NCBI GenBank assembly: GCA_934403665.1
Contig: CAKRUL010000037.1
Coordinates: forward strand, 1-8,440
Reading direction: 5' to 3'
DNA: 8,440 nucleotides
Origin: an uncultured Clostridia bacterium
Lineage (GTDB): Bacteria > Bacillota_A > Clostridia > UMGS1840 > HGM11507
Shown here: positions 1 through 5,815 of the stretch, piece by piece
How positions within the stretch are numbered: position 1 is the stretch's first letter
Layout of the letters: the number at the start of each line of letters is the position of its first letter
The notes under the pieces: generated by a model
What the model saw: only the letters and a program-made list of their open reading frames with translations
The model's database searches: none
What the model was told of the DNA's origin: nothing
Position numbers and translations under genes: made by a program

Positions 1-109
1 TTAACACAAATATTGGAATCATAAAATTCCTTGTTTTATTTTATCATCTTATCCGCTTATTTTCAATACATTTTTGTAAATAGTTCATAAAAAATTAATA
101 CAATACATA

Positions 110-138
110 TTGATTTGCAAAAACATCCATTATATAAT
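110..138 (+). promoter_or_regulatory. Sigma-A type promoter of the zinc-ribbon operon
   Basis: A -35 box TTGATT (110-115) and a perfect -10 box TATAAT (133-138) are separated by exactly 17 bp in an AT-rich stretch. Transcription would start near 145, leaving a leader of about 87 nt before the first gene at 232. There is no extended -10 TG. The rest of 1-231 is AT-rich and shows no gene I can support. Confidence 0.7.
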
Positions 139-142
139 ATTC

Positions 143-159
143 TTAAGAAAAAATCTTAA
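143..159. repeat. Small perfect dyad at the predicted transcription start
   Basis: TTAAGA (143-148) and TCTTAA (154-159) are exact inverted copies flanking five A residues. The dyad covers the predicted +1 position, where a repressor operator could sit, and it would also form a weak 6-bp hairpin at the RNA 5' end. In such AT-rich DNA it may be chance. Confidence 0.35.
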
Positions 160-165
160 AAAATG

Positions 166-207
166 GTTCTGCCGCACAGTTCATGTACACGGTCTTTGCT
201 GCGGAAC
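166..207 (+). promoter_or_regulatory. Imperfect hairpin in the 5' leader
   Basis: GTTCTGC (166-172) pairs with GCGGAAC (201-207), with one G-U pair. After a 1x1 mismatch, GCA (174-176) pairs with TGC (197-199). The loop is about 20 nt. The structure lies wholly in the untranslated leader, 24 nt before the start codon. I do not recognise a known riboswitch or RNA family, and no T-run follows, so it is not a terminator. Confidence 0.3.
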
Positions 208-231
208 AAAATAAGAAATGGATGATATCTC

Positions 232-825
232 ATGATGAAATGTCTTAAATGCGGAACAGTGATGGAGGACGGATCTGTTTTCTGCGGCAACTGCGGGATC
301 AGACTGAAGCCGACTCCGGCGGTGATTGATGGTAAAAAGAGAAAACGCACTCGCCATTTTGTCTATCATTCCGGAAGAACCAAGGGAAGATCCGCCGTCT
401 TTTTTGCAGGGTTCGCCCTTCTTCTTTTCTTGGGCCTGTGGATTTTTATAGACACCATTCCTCGCCTCGGCGGTCTTTTGACGGAAATGGAACAAGCAGC
501 CGCACAGCTGATGCTAAAATCGAAATACCTTGCAGAAGGACTTCCCTTTCGCTATGTCAGCGCCAACCTTGCACAGTTGGCCTCTGCGTTCTCCCTTCTT
601 GCGGATCTCTTTTTCAGCAGTTTTTTGATTTTGTTTAGCGGTTATTTTACCTATTTTTTTGGCTTGAATCTGTTTTTACATCTGAAGTATAAAGCATACT
701 ACAGCTATCATCGGCCGATTGCTCTCGAAAAGGTTTCCAGCATTGCGATGCCGCTTGGAGCAGTTCTGTTCTTTATGTTTTTGATTTGTTATCTGATTCT
801 TGGTCTTGTCCAAGTAATTTGTTAG
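232..825 (+). CDS. Zinc-ribbon membrane protein, one ribbon and about three membrane segments
   Basis: A 197-residue protein of unknown function. The N-terminus carries a short zinc ribbon with Cys4/Cys7 and Cys18/Cys21 (CxxC-x10-CxxC), the 'zinc-ribbon domain' type common at the N-termini of Firmicutes membrane proteins. A basic linker follows (KKRKRTR near 35-41). Hydrophobic segments lie near 54-75, 118-148 (long, possibly a hairpin) and 172-195. The ribbon should therefore face the cytoplasm, next to the positively charged linker. An in-frame stop at 223-225 leaves only the tandem ATGs at 232 and 235 as starts. The ribosome binding site is weak (GGA at 220-222), unlike that of the next gene. 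The gene is first in an operon with the three-ribbon protein, 11 nt downstream. A role in sensing, scaffolding or envelope stress is possible, but the sequence does not show one. Confidence 0.8.
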   Translation: MMKCLKCGTVMEDGSVFCGNCGIRLKPTPAVIDGKKRKRTRHFVYHSGRTKGRSAVFFAGFALLLFLGLWIFIDTIPRLGGLLTEMEQAAAQLMLKSKYLAEGLPFRYVSANLAQLASAFSLLADLFFSSFLILFSGYFTYFFGLNLFLHLKYKAYYSYHRPIALEKVSSIAMPLGAVLFFMFLICYLILGLVQVIC

Positions 826-836
826 GAGGAAACAGT

Positions 837-1538
837 ATGGAAAACAACATGGAAAAACGCTCCGTTCTTGGGACATGCCCCGTCTGCGGCGCGGAAACAG
901 GGGAACATTTTTCTTTTTGTAACAAATGTGGAGCCTCCCTTTCGACGCAACAGGAAAAAACGGAAACTCCAGTGGAAAAAGTGTCTGCAGCAGAGGAAAA
1001 TAACTCCTGTTCCGATCCCATTGTCGATGAGGTGAAGGAACAGGTCTGTCCCGTCTGCAAAGCATCCGTAAAAAGCGATTTTCATTTTTGCAACAAATGC
1101 GGAGCCGATTTATCAAAAACACCTGCAAACGAACCATCGAAGGAAACGGCTTCTGAACCAAAAAAGGCCTGTGCCGATTCCTTGACCGTTCCCTCTGCTT
1201 CCAAGCTCTGTCCGGCATGCAAACGGTTGCTCCCGCCCGGCGCAACAGTGTGCCCTCATTGCAGAAAAAATCTTGCTTCCGCGGAACGGCGTGTGCGTAA
1301 AACCAATGTATTCCGCACATTAAGCATTATTGCATATTGCGCCGCAGGAGTTACCTTTTTTATCTCGTTGATTTCTCTTCTATCGGTCACGCTTGCACGT
1401 TTCAGCCTGTTTCGAAACACCAACAGCGTATCCATTCTCTCAAGTATGACCTGTTGTTTGTTTATGGCGATGATGACGCTGGCTTTCACCGTGCTCGGCT
1501 GTACCTTTCTGTCTCTTTTTTATCGAAAAGAAAAATAG
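837..1538 (+). CDS. Membrane protein with three N-terminal zinc ribbons
   Basis: A 233-residue protein of unknown function. ATG 837 is chosen because AGGAGG (824-829) lies 7 nt upstream and overlaps the previous gene's stop; the longer frame from 786 would run back into that gene. Three CxxC...CxxC ribbons are visible: Cys14/17-28/31, Cys71/74-85/88 and Cys125/128-139/142. Low-complexity linkers rich in Glu, Lys, Ser and Pro separate them. The first two ribbons share FCNKCGA and look like an internal duplication; the third differs. Two membrane segments follow near 162-186 and 200-228, and the protein ends in a short basic tail. All ribbons precede the first membrane segment, so they probably sit together on the cytoplasmic side. 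The tight spacing to the one-ribbon membrane protein implies co-expression and perhaps a complex. Specific function cannot be assigned. Confidence 0.82.
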   Translation: MENNMEKRSVLGTCPVCGAETGEHFSFCNKCGASLSTQQEKTETPVEKVSAAEENNSCSDPIVDEVKEQVCPVCKASVKSDFHFCNKCGADLSKTPANEPSKETASEPKKACADSLTVPSASKLCPACKRLLPPGATVCPHCRKNLASAERRVRKTNVFRTLSIIAYCAAGVTFFISLISLLSVTLARFSLFRNTNSVSILSSMTCCLFMAMMTLAFTVLGCTFLSLFYRKEK

Positions 1539-1560
1539 TGCGTTTTTCGAGAATGAACAC

Positions 1561-1615
1561 AATTTAAAAACACAGGGGATGTAAAACAACGACTTTTACA
1601 TCCCTATTTTATTTC
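1561..1615. terminator. Bidirectional intrinsic terminator between convergent operons
   Basis: An 11-bp perfect stem, GGGATGTAAAA (1576-1586) with its complement at 1594-1604, encloses a 7-nt loop. On the + strand it is followed by TATTTTATTT. Read on the - strand, GTTTTTAAATT follows the stem. It can therefore end both the zinc-ribbon operon and the amidase-thioredoxin operon, which converge here. Confidence 0.8.
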
Positions 1616-1632
1616 TCTTGGATAAGCATTCT

Positions 1633-1956
1633 TCAATTCTCTTCCAATGTCAACATTTTTAAAATGGCTTCCTTGTTTTGTATCCCTGCTTTTTGTTCCA
1701 CAATTTCTCCGTTTTGCAGCACAACCAGAGTCGGAATGCTCATGACCCGAAAGGACTCTGCCAGTTCAGGCTGCTCGTCAACATTCACCTTTCCTATTTT
1801 CACCCAATCAGCCGCCTCTCTTGCGACCTCGTCCACAATGGGTGATACCATTCTGCAAGGTCCACACCAGGGCGCCCAAAAATCGAGCAAAACCGTTTCC
1901 TTTGCATCGTGAATCTCTTGCCGGTAATTCTGCTTCGTTATATTCAAAATATCCAT
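1633..1956 (-). CDS. trxA: Thioredoxin
   Basis: A complete 107-residue thioredoxin, the normal length for the family. It is a cytoplasmic dithiol-disulfide oxidoreductase that reduces protein disulfides and is itself recharged by thioredoxin reductase, which is not in this window. The active site WCGPC is at 30-34 inside the typical FWAPWCGPC context. Asp25 is the conserved buried acid, and the cis-proline loop SIPT has Pro75. KVNVDE near 56-61 and the GxxxKE-like C-terminal helix also fit the family. There is no signal peptide. ATG 1956 has GGAG at 1969-1972 about 12 nt upstream, an acceptable but long spacing. It lies 34 nt downstream of the amidase-domain gene on the same strand with no terminator between, so the two are probably co-transcribed. 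The bidirectional hairpin near 1576-1604 ends the transcript. Confidence 0.95.
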   Translation of the reverse strand: MDILNITKQNYRQEIHDAKETVLLDFWAPWCGPCRMVSPIVDEVAREAADWVKIGKVNVDEQPELAESFRVMSIPTLVVLQNGEIVEQKAGIQNKEAILKMLTLEEN

Positions 1957-1990
1957 TCAGATTTCTCACTCCAAACTGCTTTTTGATTTT

Positions 1991-2497
1991 TTAACCGCTT
2001 GTGACCATGCGCACGCCGATAATATGTACAAAACGATAAGATTGTGCCATATCATAGGTATCAAGAGGTCTGTAATCCGCATCATTGCTGTGAGCGGCAA
2101 CCAAAATATCCTCCGGCCGGTTTCCTATTTTCTCCACGATAAAGGGTGTATGATAAAAAGCACCGGCGGCATTTCCAAGCTGCACAAAATCTCCGGGCAA
2201 GACACCCTCTATATCAGTCCGTTCGCCGTAAGGGCCCGGTCCGTTGTTGGTAACCATGAAGTCGTAGATATACGGCACTCCTGTCCATGCCGGAGCCTTA
2301 TCGTTCGGAGAAATGTAATACCACCCGAACGTCGGGGTGTAATTCATCACACCGGCTCCTGCGTAGATGCATTGGGAAGTGAAATTCGTGCAGTCTCCTC
2401 CGATATTGGAAAAATCATAGAAGGCAGGATTTCTGGTGTATGCCCAGCGATGCGCATAGGCGATCGCCTTTCCCCGATTGTATGCAAGATTCACCAA
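1991..2497 (-). CDS. Stand-alone amidase-domain (papain-like, Amidase_6) protein
   Basis: This resembles the 'putative amidase domain' family of Firmicutes (Amidase_6, related in fold to NlpC/P60 and CHAP hydrolases), proposed to cut amide bonds in peptidoglycan or peptides. From TTG 2497 it has 168 residues. The hallmark GGDCTNFTSQC carries the likely nucleophile Cys36. LPGD (100-103) starts the strand before the histidine, His116 is the likely base, and AHSND (135-139) supplies a polar third residue. The conserved stretches NYTPTFGWYYI and WTGVPY are typical. I prefer TTG 2497 because GAAGGTGA (2506-2513), close to the ideal GGAGGTGA, lies 8 nt upstream. GTG 2494 is also possible. GTG 2533 would add 12 residues but has no ribosome binding site and only a very short leader. 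There is no signal peptide or membrane segment, odd for a wall hydrolase; a cytoplasmic role or non-classical export is possible. The thioredoxin follows 34 nt downstream. Confidence 0.85.
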   Translation of the reverse strand: MVNLAYNRGKAIAYAHRWAYTRNPAFYDFSNIGGDCTNFTSQCIYAGAGVMNYTPTFGWYYISPNDKAPAWTGVPYIYDFMVTNNGPGPYGERTDIEGVLPGDFVQLGNAAGAFYHTPFIVEKIGNRPEDILVAAHSNDADYRPLDTYDMAQSYRFVHIIGVRMVTSG

Positions 2498-2505
2498 TAT
2501 GATTT

Positions 2506-2513
2506 TCACCTTC
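2506..2513 (-). promoter_or_regulatory. Ribosome binding site deciding the amidase start
   Basis: GAAGGTGA on the - strand matches seven of eight bases of GGAGGTGA. It lies 8 nt before TTG 2497 and 11 nt before GTG 2494, but inside the reading frame if GTG 2533 were the start. It is the main reason for choosing the shorter protein. Confidence 0.6.
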
Positions 2514-2559
2514 TTTCTGCTCTGACGTGACACATCAAGAAAAATAGGAACCCAATCTT

Positions 2560-2588
2560 ATTATATGAACCTCTTTCCCTTTCGACAC
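2560..2588 (-). promoter_or_regulatory. Possible promoter of the amidase-thioredoxin operon
   Basis: On the - strand a perfect TATAAT lies at 2560-2565. At a 17-bp spacing the -35 position reads GTGTCG (2583-2588), a poor match (3/6); TTGTGT at a 19-bp spacing is no better. The site lies directly downstream of the metK terminator, where a new promoter is expected. The leader to TTG 2497 would be about 55 nt. Confidence 0.4.
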
Positions 2589-2589
2589 A

Positions 2590-2623
2590 AAAATCGGCGG
2601 ACTTTTCCTTGTCCGCCGATTTT
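2590..2623 (-). terminator. Intrinsic terminator of metK
   Basis: A 13-bp perfect stem, 2590-2602 with 2611-2623, has a GC-rich core (CGGCGGAC) and an 8-nt loop. Read on the - strand it ends in TTTTTGTG, and it starts 24 nt after the metK stop codon. It separates metK from the amidase-thioredoxin pair on the same strand. Confidence 0.85.
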
Positions 2624-2646
2624 GTAACCATATCTTTCTGTATTCT

Positions 2647-3822
2647 CTACAGTCCGGCTTCCTGCCGAAGCTGCTCTGCTTTGTCTGTCTCTTCCCAGGG
2701 AAGCTGCAAATCTTCTCTTCCGAAATGACCGTAAGCGGCCGTCTGTTTATAGATCGGGCGTCTCAGATCAAAGTTTTTAATAATCGCACTGGGACGAAGA
2801 TCAAAATGCTTGTCCACCAGTTTTTCGATGACAGAAACCGCAACCTTATTGGTTCCGAAGGTATCAATCAAAACAGATACCGGTTTTGCCACACCAATGG
2901 CATAAGCCAACTGAATTTCACATTTGTCTGCCAGACCGGCTTTGACAATATTTTTTGCCACATATCTCGCCGCATAAGCCGCAGAACGATCCACCTTTGT
3001 GGGATCCTTTCCGGAGAAAGCGCCGCCTCCGTGCCGCGCATACCCGCCGTAAGTATCTACAATAATCTTTCTGCCGGTCAAACCGGAATCGCCCATCGGA
3101 CCGCCGATTACAAAACGTCCGGTCGGATTGACATAAATGTTTGTATTTTCATCCATCAGATTCGCCGGAATGATCGGTTCTATCACCTGTTTTTTCAAGT
3201 CTTCGCGCAGGACATCCAGCGAGACAGCGTCATCATGCTGTGTCGAGATGACAATAGTATCAATCCGCACCGGTTTGTCATCATCATATTCAACCGTCAC
3301 CTGTGTTTTCCCGTCCGGTCTCAGATAATTTAAAGTGTGATCCTTGCGCACTGCAGTGAGTCTTCTCGCCAGTTTGTGTGCCAGATAAATCGGCAGCGGC
3401 ATCAACACATCGGTTTCGTTGCACGCATAGCCAAACATCATCCCCTGGTCGCCGGCACCGATATCTGCAGTGGCTTCGGTTTTTGTCTCATAAGAATTGT
3501 CCACCCCCATAGCAATATCCTTCGATTGCTCATGAATGGAGGAAATGACACCGCAAGTTTCACAGTCAAAACCAAATTTTGCTCTGTCATACCCGATTTC
3601 CTTAATGGTATCGCGCACAATTTGCTGAATGTCAATATAACAGTCTGTGGTAATCTCACCCATAACCAGCACCAAACCGGTTGTGATTGCTGTTTCGCAT
3701 GCAACCCGTGCCTCTTTATCCTGTGAGAAGATTGCGTCCAGTACGGCATCGGAGATCTGGTCACAGATTTTATCCGGATGTCCCTCGGTAACCGATTCGG
3801 ACGTGAAAAATTTTCGATTCAT
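2647..3822 (-). CDS. metK: S-adenosylmethionine synthetase (methionine adenosyltransferase)
   Basis: A cytoplasmic enzyme that makes S-adenosylmethionine from ATP and methionine, releasing phosphate and diphosphate; it supplies methylation, polyamine and radical-SAM chemistry. The protein has 391 residues, normal for bacterial MetK. Signature features are GHPDK (14-18) near the N-terminus, the hexapeptide GAGDQG (122-127), and the glycine-rich loop GGGAFSGKD (265-273) followed by [13 protein letters not shown] 3822 is chosen because AAAGGGTGG (3828-3836) lies 5 nt upstream. An in-frame GTG at 3831 would add three residues but lies inside that ribosome binding site. The gene starts 29 nt after the COG2426-type membrane protein on the same strand, so the two are probably co-transcribed. 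A strong hairpin follows the stop. I see no S-box-like leader directly upstream. Confidence 0.97.
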   Translation of the reverse strand: MNRKFFTSESVTEGHPDKICDQISDAVLDAIFSQDKEARVACETAITTGLVLVMGEITTDCYIDIQQIVRDTIKEIGYDRAKFGFDCETCGVISSIHEQSKDIAMGVDNSYETKTEATADIGAGDQGMMFGYACNETDVLMPLPIYLAHKLARRLTAVRKDHTLNYLRPDGKTQVTVEYDDDKPVRIDTIVISTQHDDAVSLDVLREDLKKQVIEPIIPANLMDENTNIYVNPTGRFVIGGPMGDSGLTGRKIIVDTYGGYARHGGGAFSGKDPTKVDRSAAYAARYVAKNIVKAGLADKCEIQLAYAIGVAKPVSVLIDTFGTNKVAVSVIEKLVDKHFDLRPSAIIKNFDLRRPIYKQTAAYGHFGREDLQLPWEETDKAEQLRQEAGL

Positions 3823-3827
3823 CTTTT

Positions 3828-3836
3828 CCACCCTTT
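3828..3836 (-). promoter_or_regulatory. Ribosome binding site deciding the metK start
   Basis: AAAGGGTGG on the - strand lies 5 nt before ATG 3822. The GTG at 3829-3831 falls inside it, which argues against GTG initiation. Confidence 0.65.
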
Positions 3837-3851
3837 CTAAGAATCCTTTCC

Positions 3852-4346
3852 TTAAAACATTTGTATAAAGTTCACGATAAGCCCCAAAGAGCCAGTCGTG
3901 ATGAAAGTGGCAATCACAGCGCCGACCAGAATCACCGGCAAAGCATATTTCATCCGCATATTCAAAAGCGCCGCTACCATAGAGCCGGTCAATGCGCCGG
4001 TTCCCGGAAGAGGAAGCGCCACAAAAATAAGCAAGCCCAAAGCCTCGTATTTCTGAACCTGCGCCGCTTTTTTCACGGTACGCTGCTCCAGCTTTTCCGC
4101 AAACTTATGCAATAGCTTTGTCTTTTTCAGCCAGTTGAGAATCGGACGAAAGACCAATATGATAATCGGAACGGGAATCATATTGCCTAAAATGCTCAGA
4201 CAGAACAATTGCCAAAAAGGCATCCCCATATCCGTAAAGAACAAAATCGCATACCTTGCTTCAACAAAGGGAATCATAGAAGCAAACATGATTTTCAGCC
4301 ACAAAGGAACCGGTATCGTCAACAAAAATTCTTTTACTGCGTTCAA
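3852..4346 (-). CDS. COG2426-type 'small multi-drug export' membrane protein
   Basis: A 164-residue integral membrane protein resembling the Sm_multidrug_ex family (PF06695/COG2426). The family name suggests drug export, but I know of no firm evidence for transport in most members. Visible features are PFVEARYAI (26-34) after the first hydrophobic helix, a second hydrophobic stretch near 45-66, a charged cytoplasmic loop near 71-100 (KKTK, EKLEQR), the hallmark PLPGTGA (112-118), and further hydrophobic stretches near 119-128 and 135-162. The start is TTG 4346; AAGGAG (4355-4360) lies 8 nt upstream and no in-frame ATG or GTG fits better. It precedes metK by 29 nt and follows the DUF4340 gene by 101 nt. 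That gap (4347-4447) shows neither a convincing terminator nor a clear promoter, so the gene may be read through from the ABC operon. Confidence 0.85.
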   Translation of the reverse strand: MNAVKEFLLTIPVPLWLKIMFASMIPFVEARYAILFFTDMGMPFWQLFCLSILGNMIPVPIIILVFRPILNWLKKTKLLHKFAEKLEQRTVKKAAQVQKYEALGLLIFVALPLPGTGALTGSMVAALLNMRMKYALPVILVGAVIATFITTGSLGLIVNFIQMF

Positions 4347-4354
4347 TGTCTTTT

Positions 4355-4360
4355 CTCCTT
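4355..4360 (-). promoter_or_regulatory. Ribosome binding site for a TTG start
   Basis: AAGGAG on the - strand lies 8 nt before TTG 4346, which supports the non-ATG start of the COG2426-type gene. Confidence 0.6.
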
Positions 4361-4447
4361 TTAAACATTTTTCTTGTTTTCATACACTCATCAAGGCAAT
4401 GTGTGCCGACTGCTCCGCATATCAGAAAGAACAGACGAGGGTTCCTT

Positions 4448-5815
4448 TTATTGATTTTCCCGGATAATAGAAGCTATGGTATCCATTTTTGCCTTCAGGT
4501 CACTGCGATTAAGATAAAATTGTATCTTTCCGTTGACGGAAATCGCAATCCGGCGGTCATCCACCTGAAAATACTGTACGGTGTCTATGGTTCCGTCGTT
4601 GAAAGTGAAACGATATTCCAAAACAGGTTCTCCCGGGGTCACTCCGCTGATCGGTCCTTTCAGGGTGAGACTGATTATCTCGGTATAAATCGCTTTAAAT
4701 CGTGCCTCATCCATCGCTTTTCCGTCGATGGTAACTTCGTGACTCTCTTCATCCAATTTTTTAATCCGGAATGTTGCGCCAACCTGGTTCAAAGGATCCC
4801 GATAATCAATACTTGCCACCGTGTCAAGATTCTTGATATAAAACATGGATGAAATAAATTTAATGGGTTCCGCCTGCAAAAACGAAAAAGGCGCCTTTTT
4901 GATGCCATAAATATTTCGGCTGTCATTAATACGAATATAGATTTTATCGCCGTATTCATTTCCTAAATACAACGTATCCTTCTGTTCCCCCTGTGTGATA
5001 TGAATCACATACTGATCAAAACCGTATTTTCCAAAATCCTTTGCGTTATCCTCCACATAGTCTTCTATGGTGAAGTCACCGACGGCATCCAGAATACTTT
5101 TGATTTCGTTTCCCTCCGCATCTGCCTGATACGGAGTAATCATCCTATATACAGAAAAAGTGTTATTGGAACCCTCTTGTGCATTGTTTCGCACAAAAGA
5201 CAGCTCCATATTCTTCGCTTTTCCCGAGATGTCAATCCGGGTGACCTTTTCCGTTTCCACGTTGATGGAAGTTCCCTGCCTGTAATAATCCAACTTACGC
5301 AGAAAAATTTCTCCCTTATAGGTGGGAAGAACATAAACCGACTGGGTTCCTTCTATCGCAAAATAATATCCTCCTCCGGACGGAGTTTTGTCGCCCAGCA
5401 GAAATTTGGTAGTCTTCCCCGTATTGTCGGTCAAGACTGCCGTCGCCTGCGGAGCGGAAAGTCCGAATTTTGAAAACTCCGCAGTTGCTTCATATACTGT
5501 TTCATCCGCTTTCAGACTGGTGAATTCCAGTGCGGTGGAATCCAGCTTAAAACTGTCCACCTGCGCAAAATCACGGTCCAGCACTTTTGCGTTTTCTCCT
5601 TCATATGCGAAGGTGTATGCATCCTGTGAATTTTGAATGGCAATGGTCTTGATGTCTTGCCGTGCCACCGCAAAAATTTCCGTCTGATCCCGCGGAACAA
5701 TGGTATTTTGCGGTTCTTCCTCGGAAGGTTTTAAATACTTCATTCCGAACACTGCCGCCAAAAGTACAACGATAATTCCCAAGAACAGCAGCGCAGTCTT
5801 ATACTGCTTGATCAT
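4448..5815 (-). CDS. DUF4340 membrane-anchored protein of a Gld-like ABC system
   Basis: A 455-residue protein with one N-terminal membrane segment (8-25), few charges before it, and a large domain that should lie outside the membrane. The extracytoplasmic part matches the DUF4340 style, with two similar blocks. Block one, near 117-164, runs FGL..P, a beta strand, LLGD and YYFAIEG..SVYVL. Block two, near 264-306, runs YGF, TLYLGN, IYIRIN and NIYGI. Such proteins are typically encoded after GldG-like proteins in Firmicutes ABC-2 clusters; their biochemical role is unknown. The start ATG overlaps the stop of the GldG-like gene by 4 nt (ATGA). AAGGAGG, embedded in that gene's C-terminal arginine codons, lies 8 nt upstream, so translation is likely coupled. 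It is the last of the four tightly packed genes. I infer it is a structural partner or substrate-handling part of the exporter. Confidence 0.85.
   Translation of the reverse strand: MIKQYKTALLFLGIIVVLLAAVFGMKYLKPSEEEPQNTIVPRDQTEIFAVARQDIKTIAIQNSQDAYTFAYEGENAKVLDRDFAQVDSFKLDSTALEFTSLKADETVYEATAEFSKFGLSAPQATAVLTDNTGKTTKFLLGDKTPSGGGYYFAIEGTQSVYVLPTYKGEIFLRKLDYYRQGTSINVETEKVTRIDISGKAKNMELSFVRNNAQEGSNNTFSVYRMITPYQADAEGNEIKSILDAVGDFTIEDYVEDNAKDFGKYGFDQYVIHITQGEQKDTLYLGNEYGDKIYIRINDSRNIYGIKKAPFSFLQAEPIKFISSMFYIKNLDTVASIDYRDPLNQVGATFRIKKLDEESHEVTIDGKAMDEARFKAIYTEIISLTLKGPISGVTPGEPVLEYRFTFNDGTIDTVQYFQVDDRRIAISVNGKIQFYLNRSDLKAKMDTIASIIRENQ

Noticed and set aside
163..225. A 20-codon open frame in the leader of the zinc-ribbon operon, starting at ATG 163.
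   Set aside because: There is no ribosome binding site and no coding signature, and it overlaps the leader hairpin.
676..1320. A 214-codon frame on the - strand opposite the zinc-ribbon genes.
   Set aside because: It is antisense to two well-supported genes, has skewed composition (many Arg, Phe, Cys), and has no ribosome binding site or family motif.
2024..2530. A 168-codon + strand frame opposite the amidase gene.
   Set aside because: It is antisense to a gene with clear catalytic motifs and shows no motif of its own.
2725..3333. A 202-codon + strand frame opposite metK.
   Set aside because: It is a shadow of metK with no recognisable domain.
4429..4444. GAAC/GTTC inverted repeat as a terminator after the DUF4340 gene.
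   Set aside because: The stem is only 4 bp and no T-run follows on the - strand.
4346..4852. A 168-codon + strand frame that spans the gap before the DUF4340 gene.
   Set aside because: Most of it is antisense to the DUF4340 gene; it has no family motif and no supported start.
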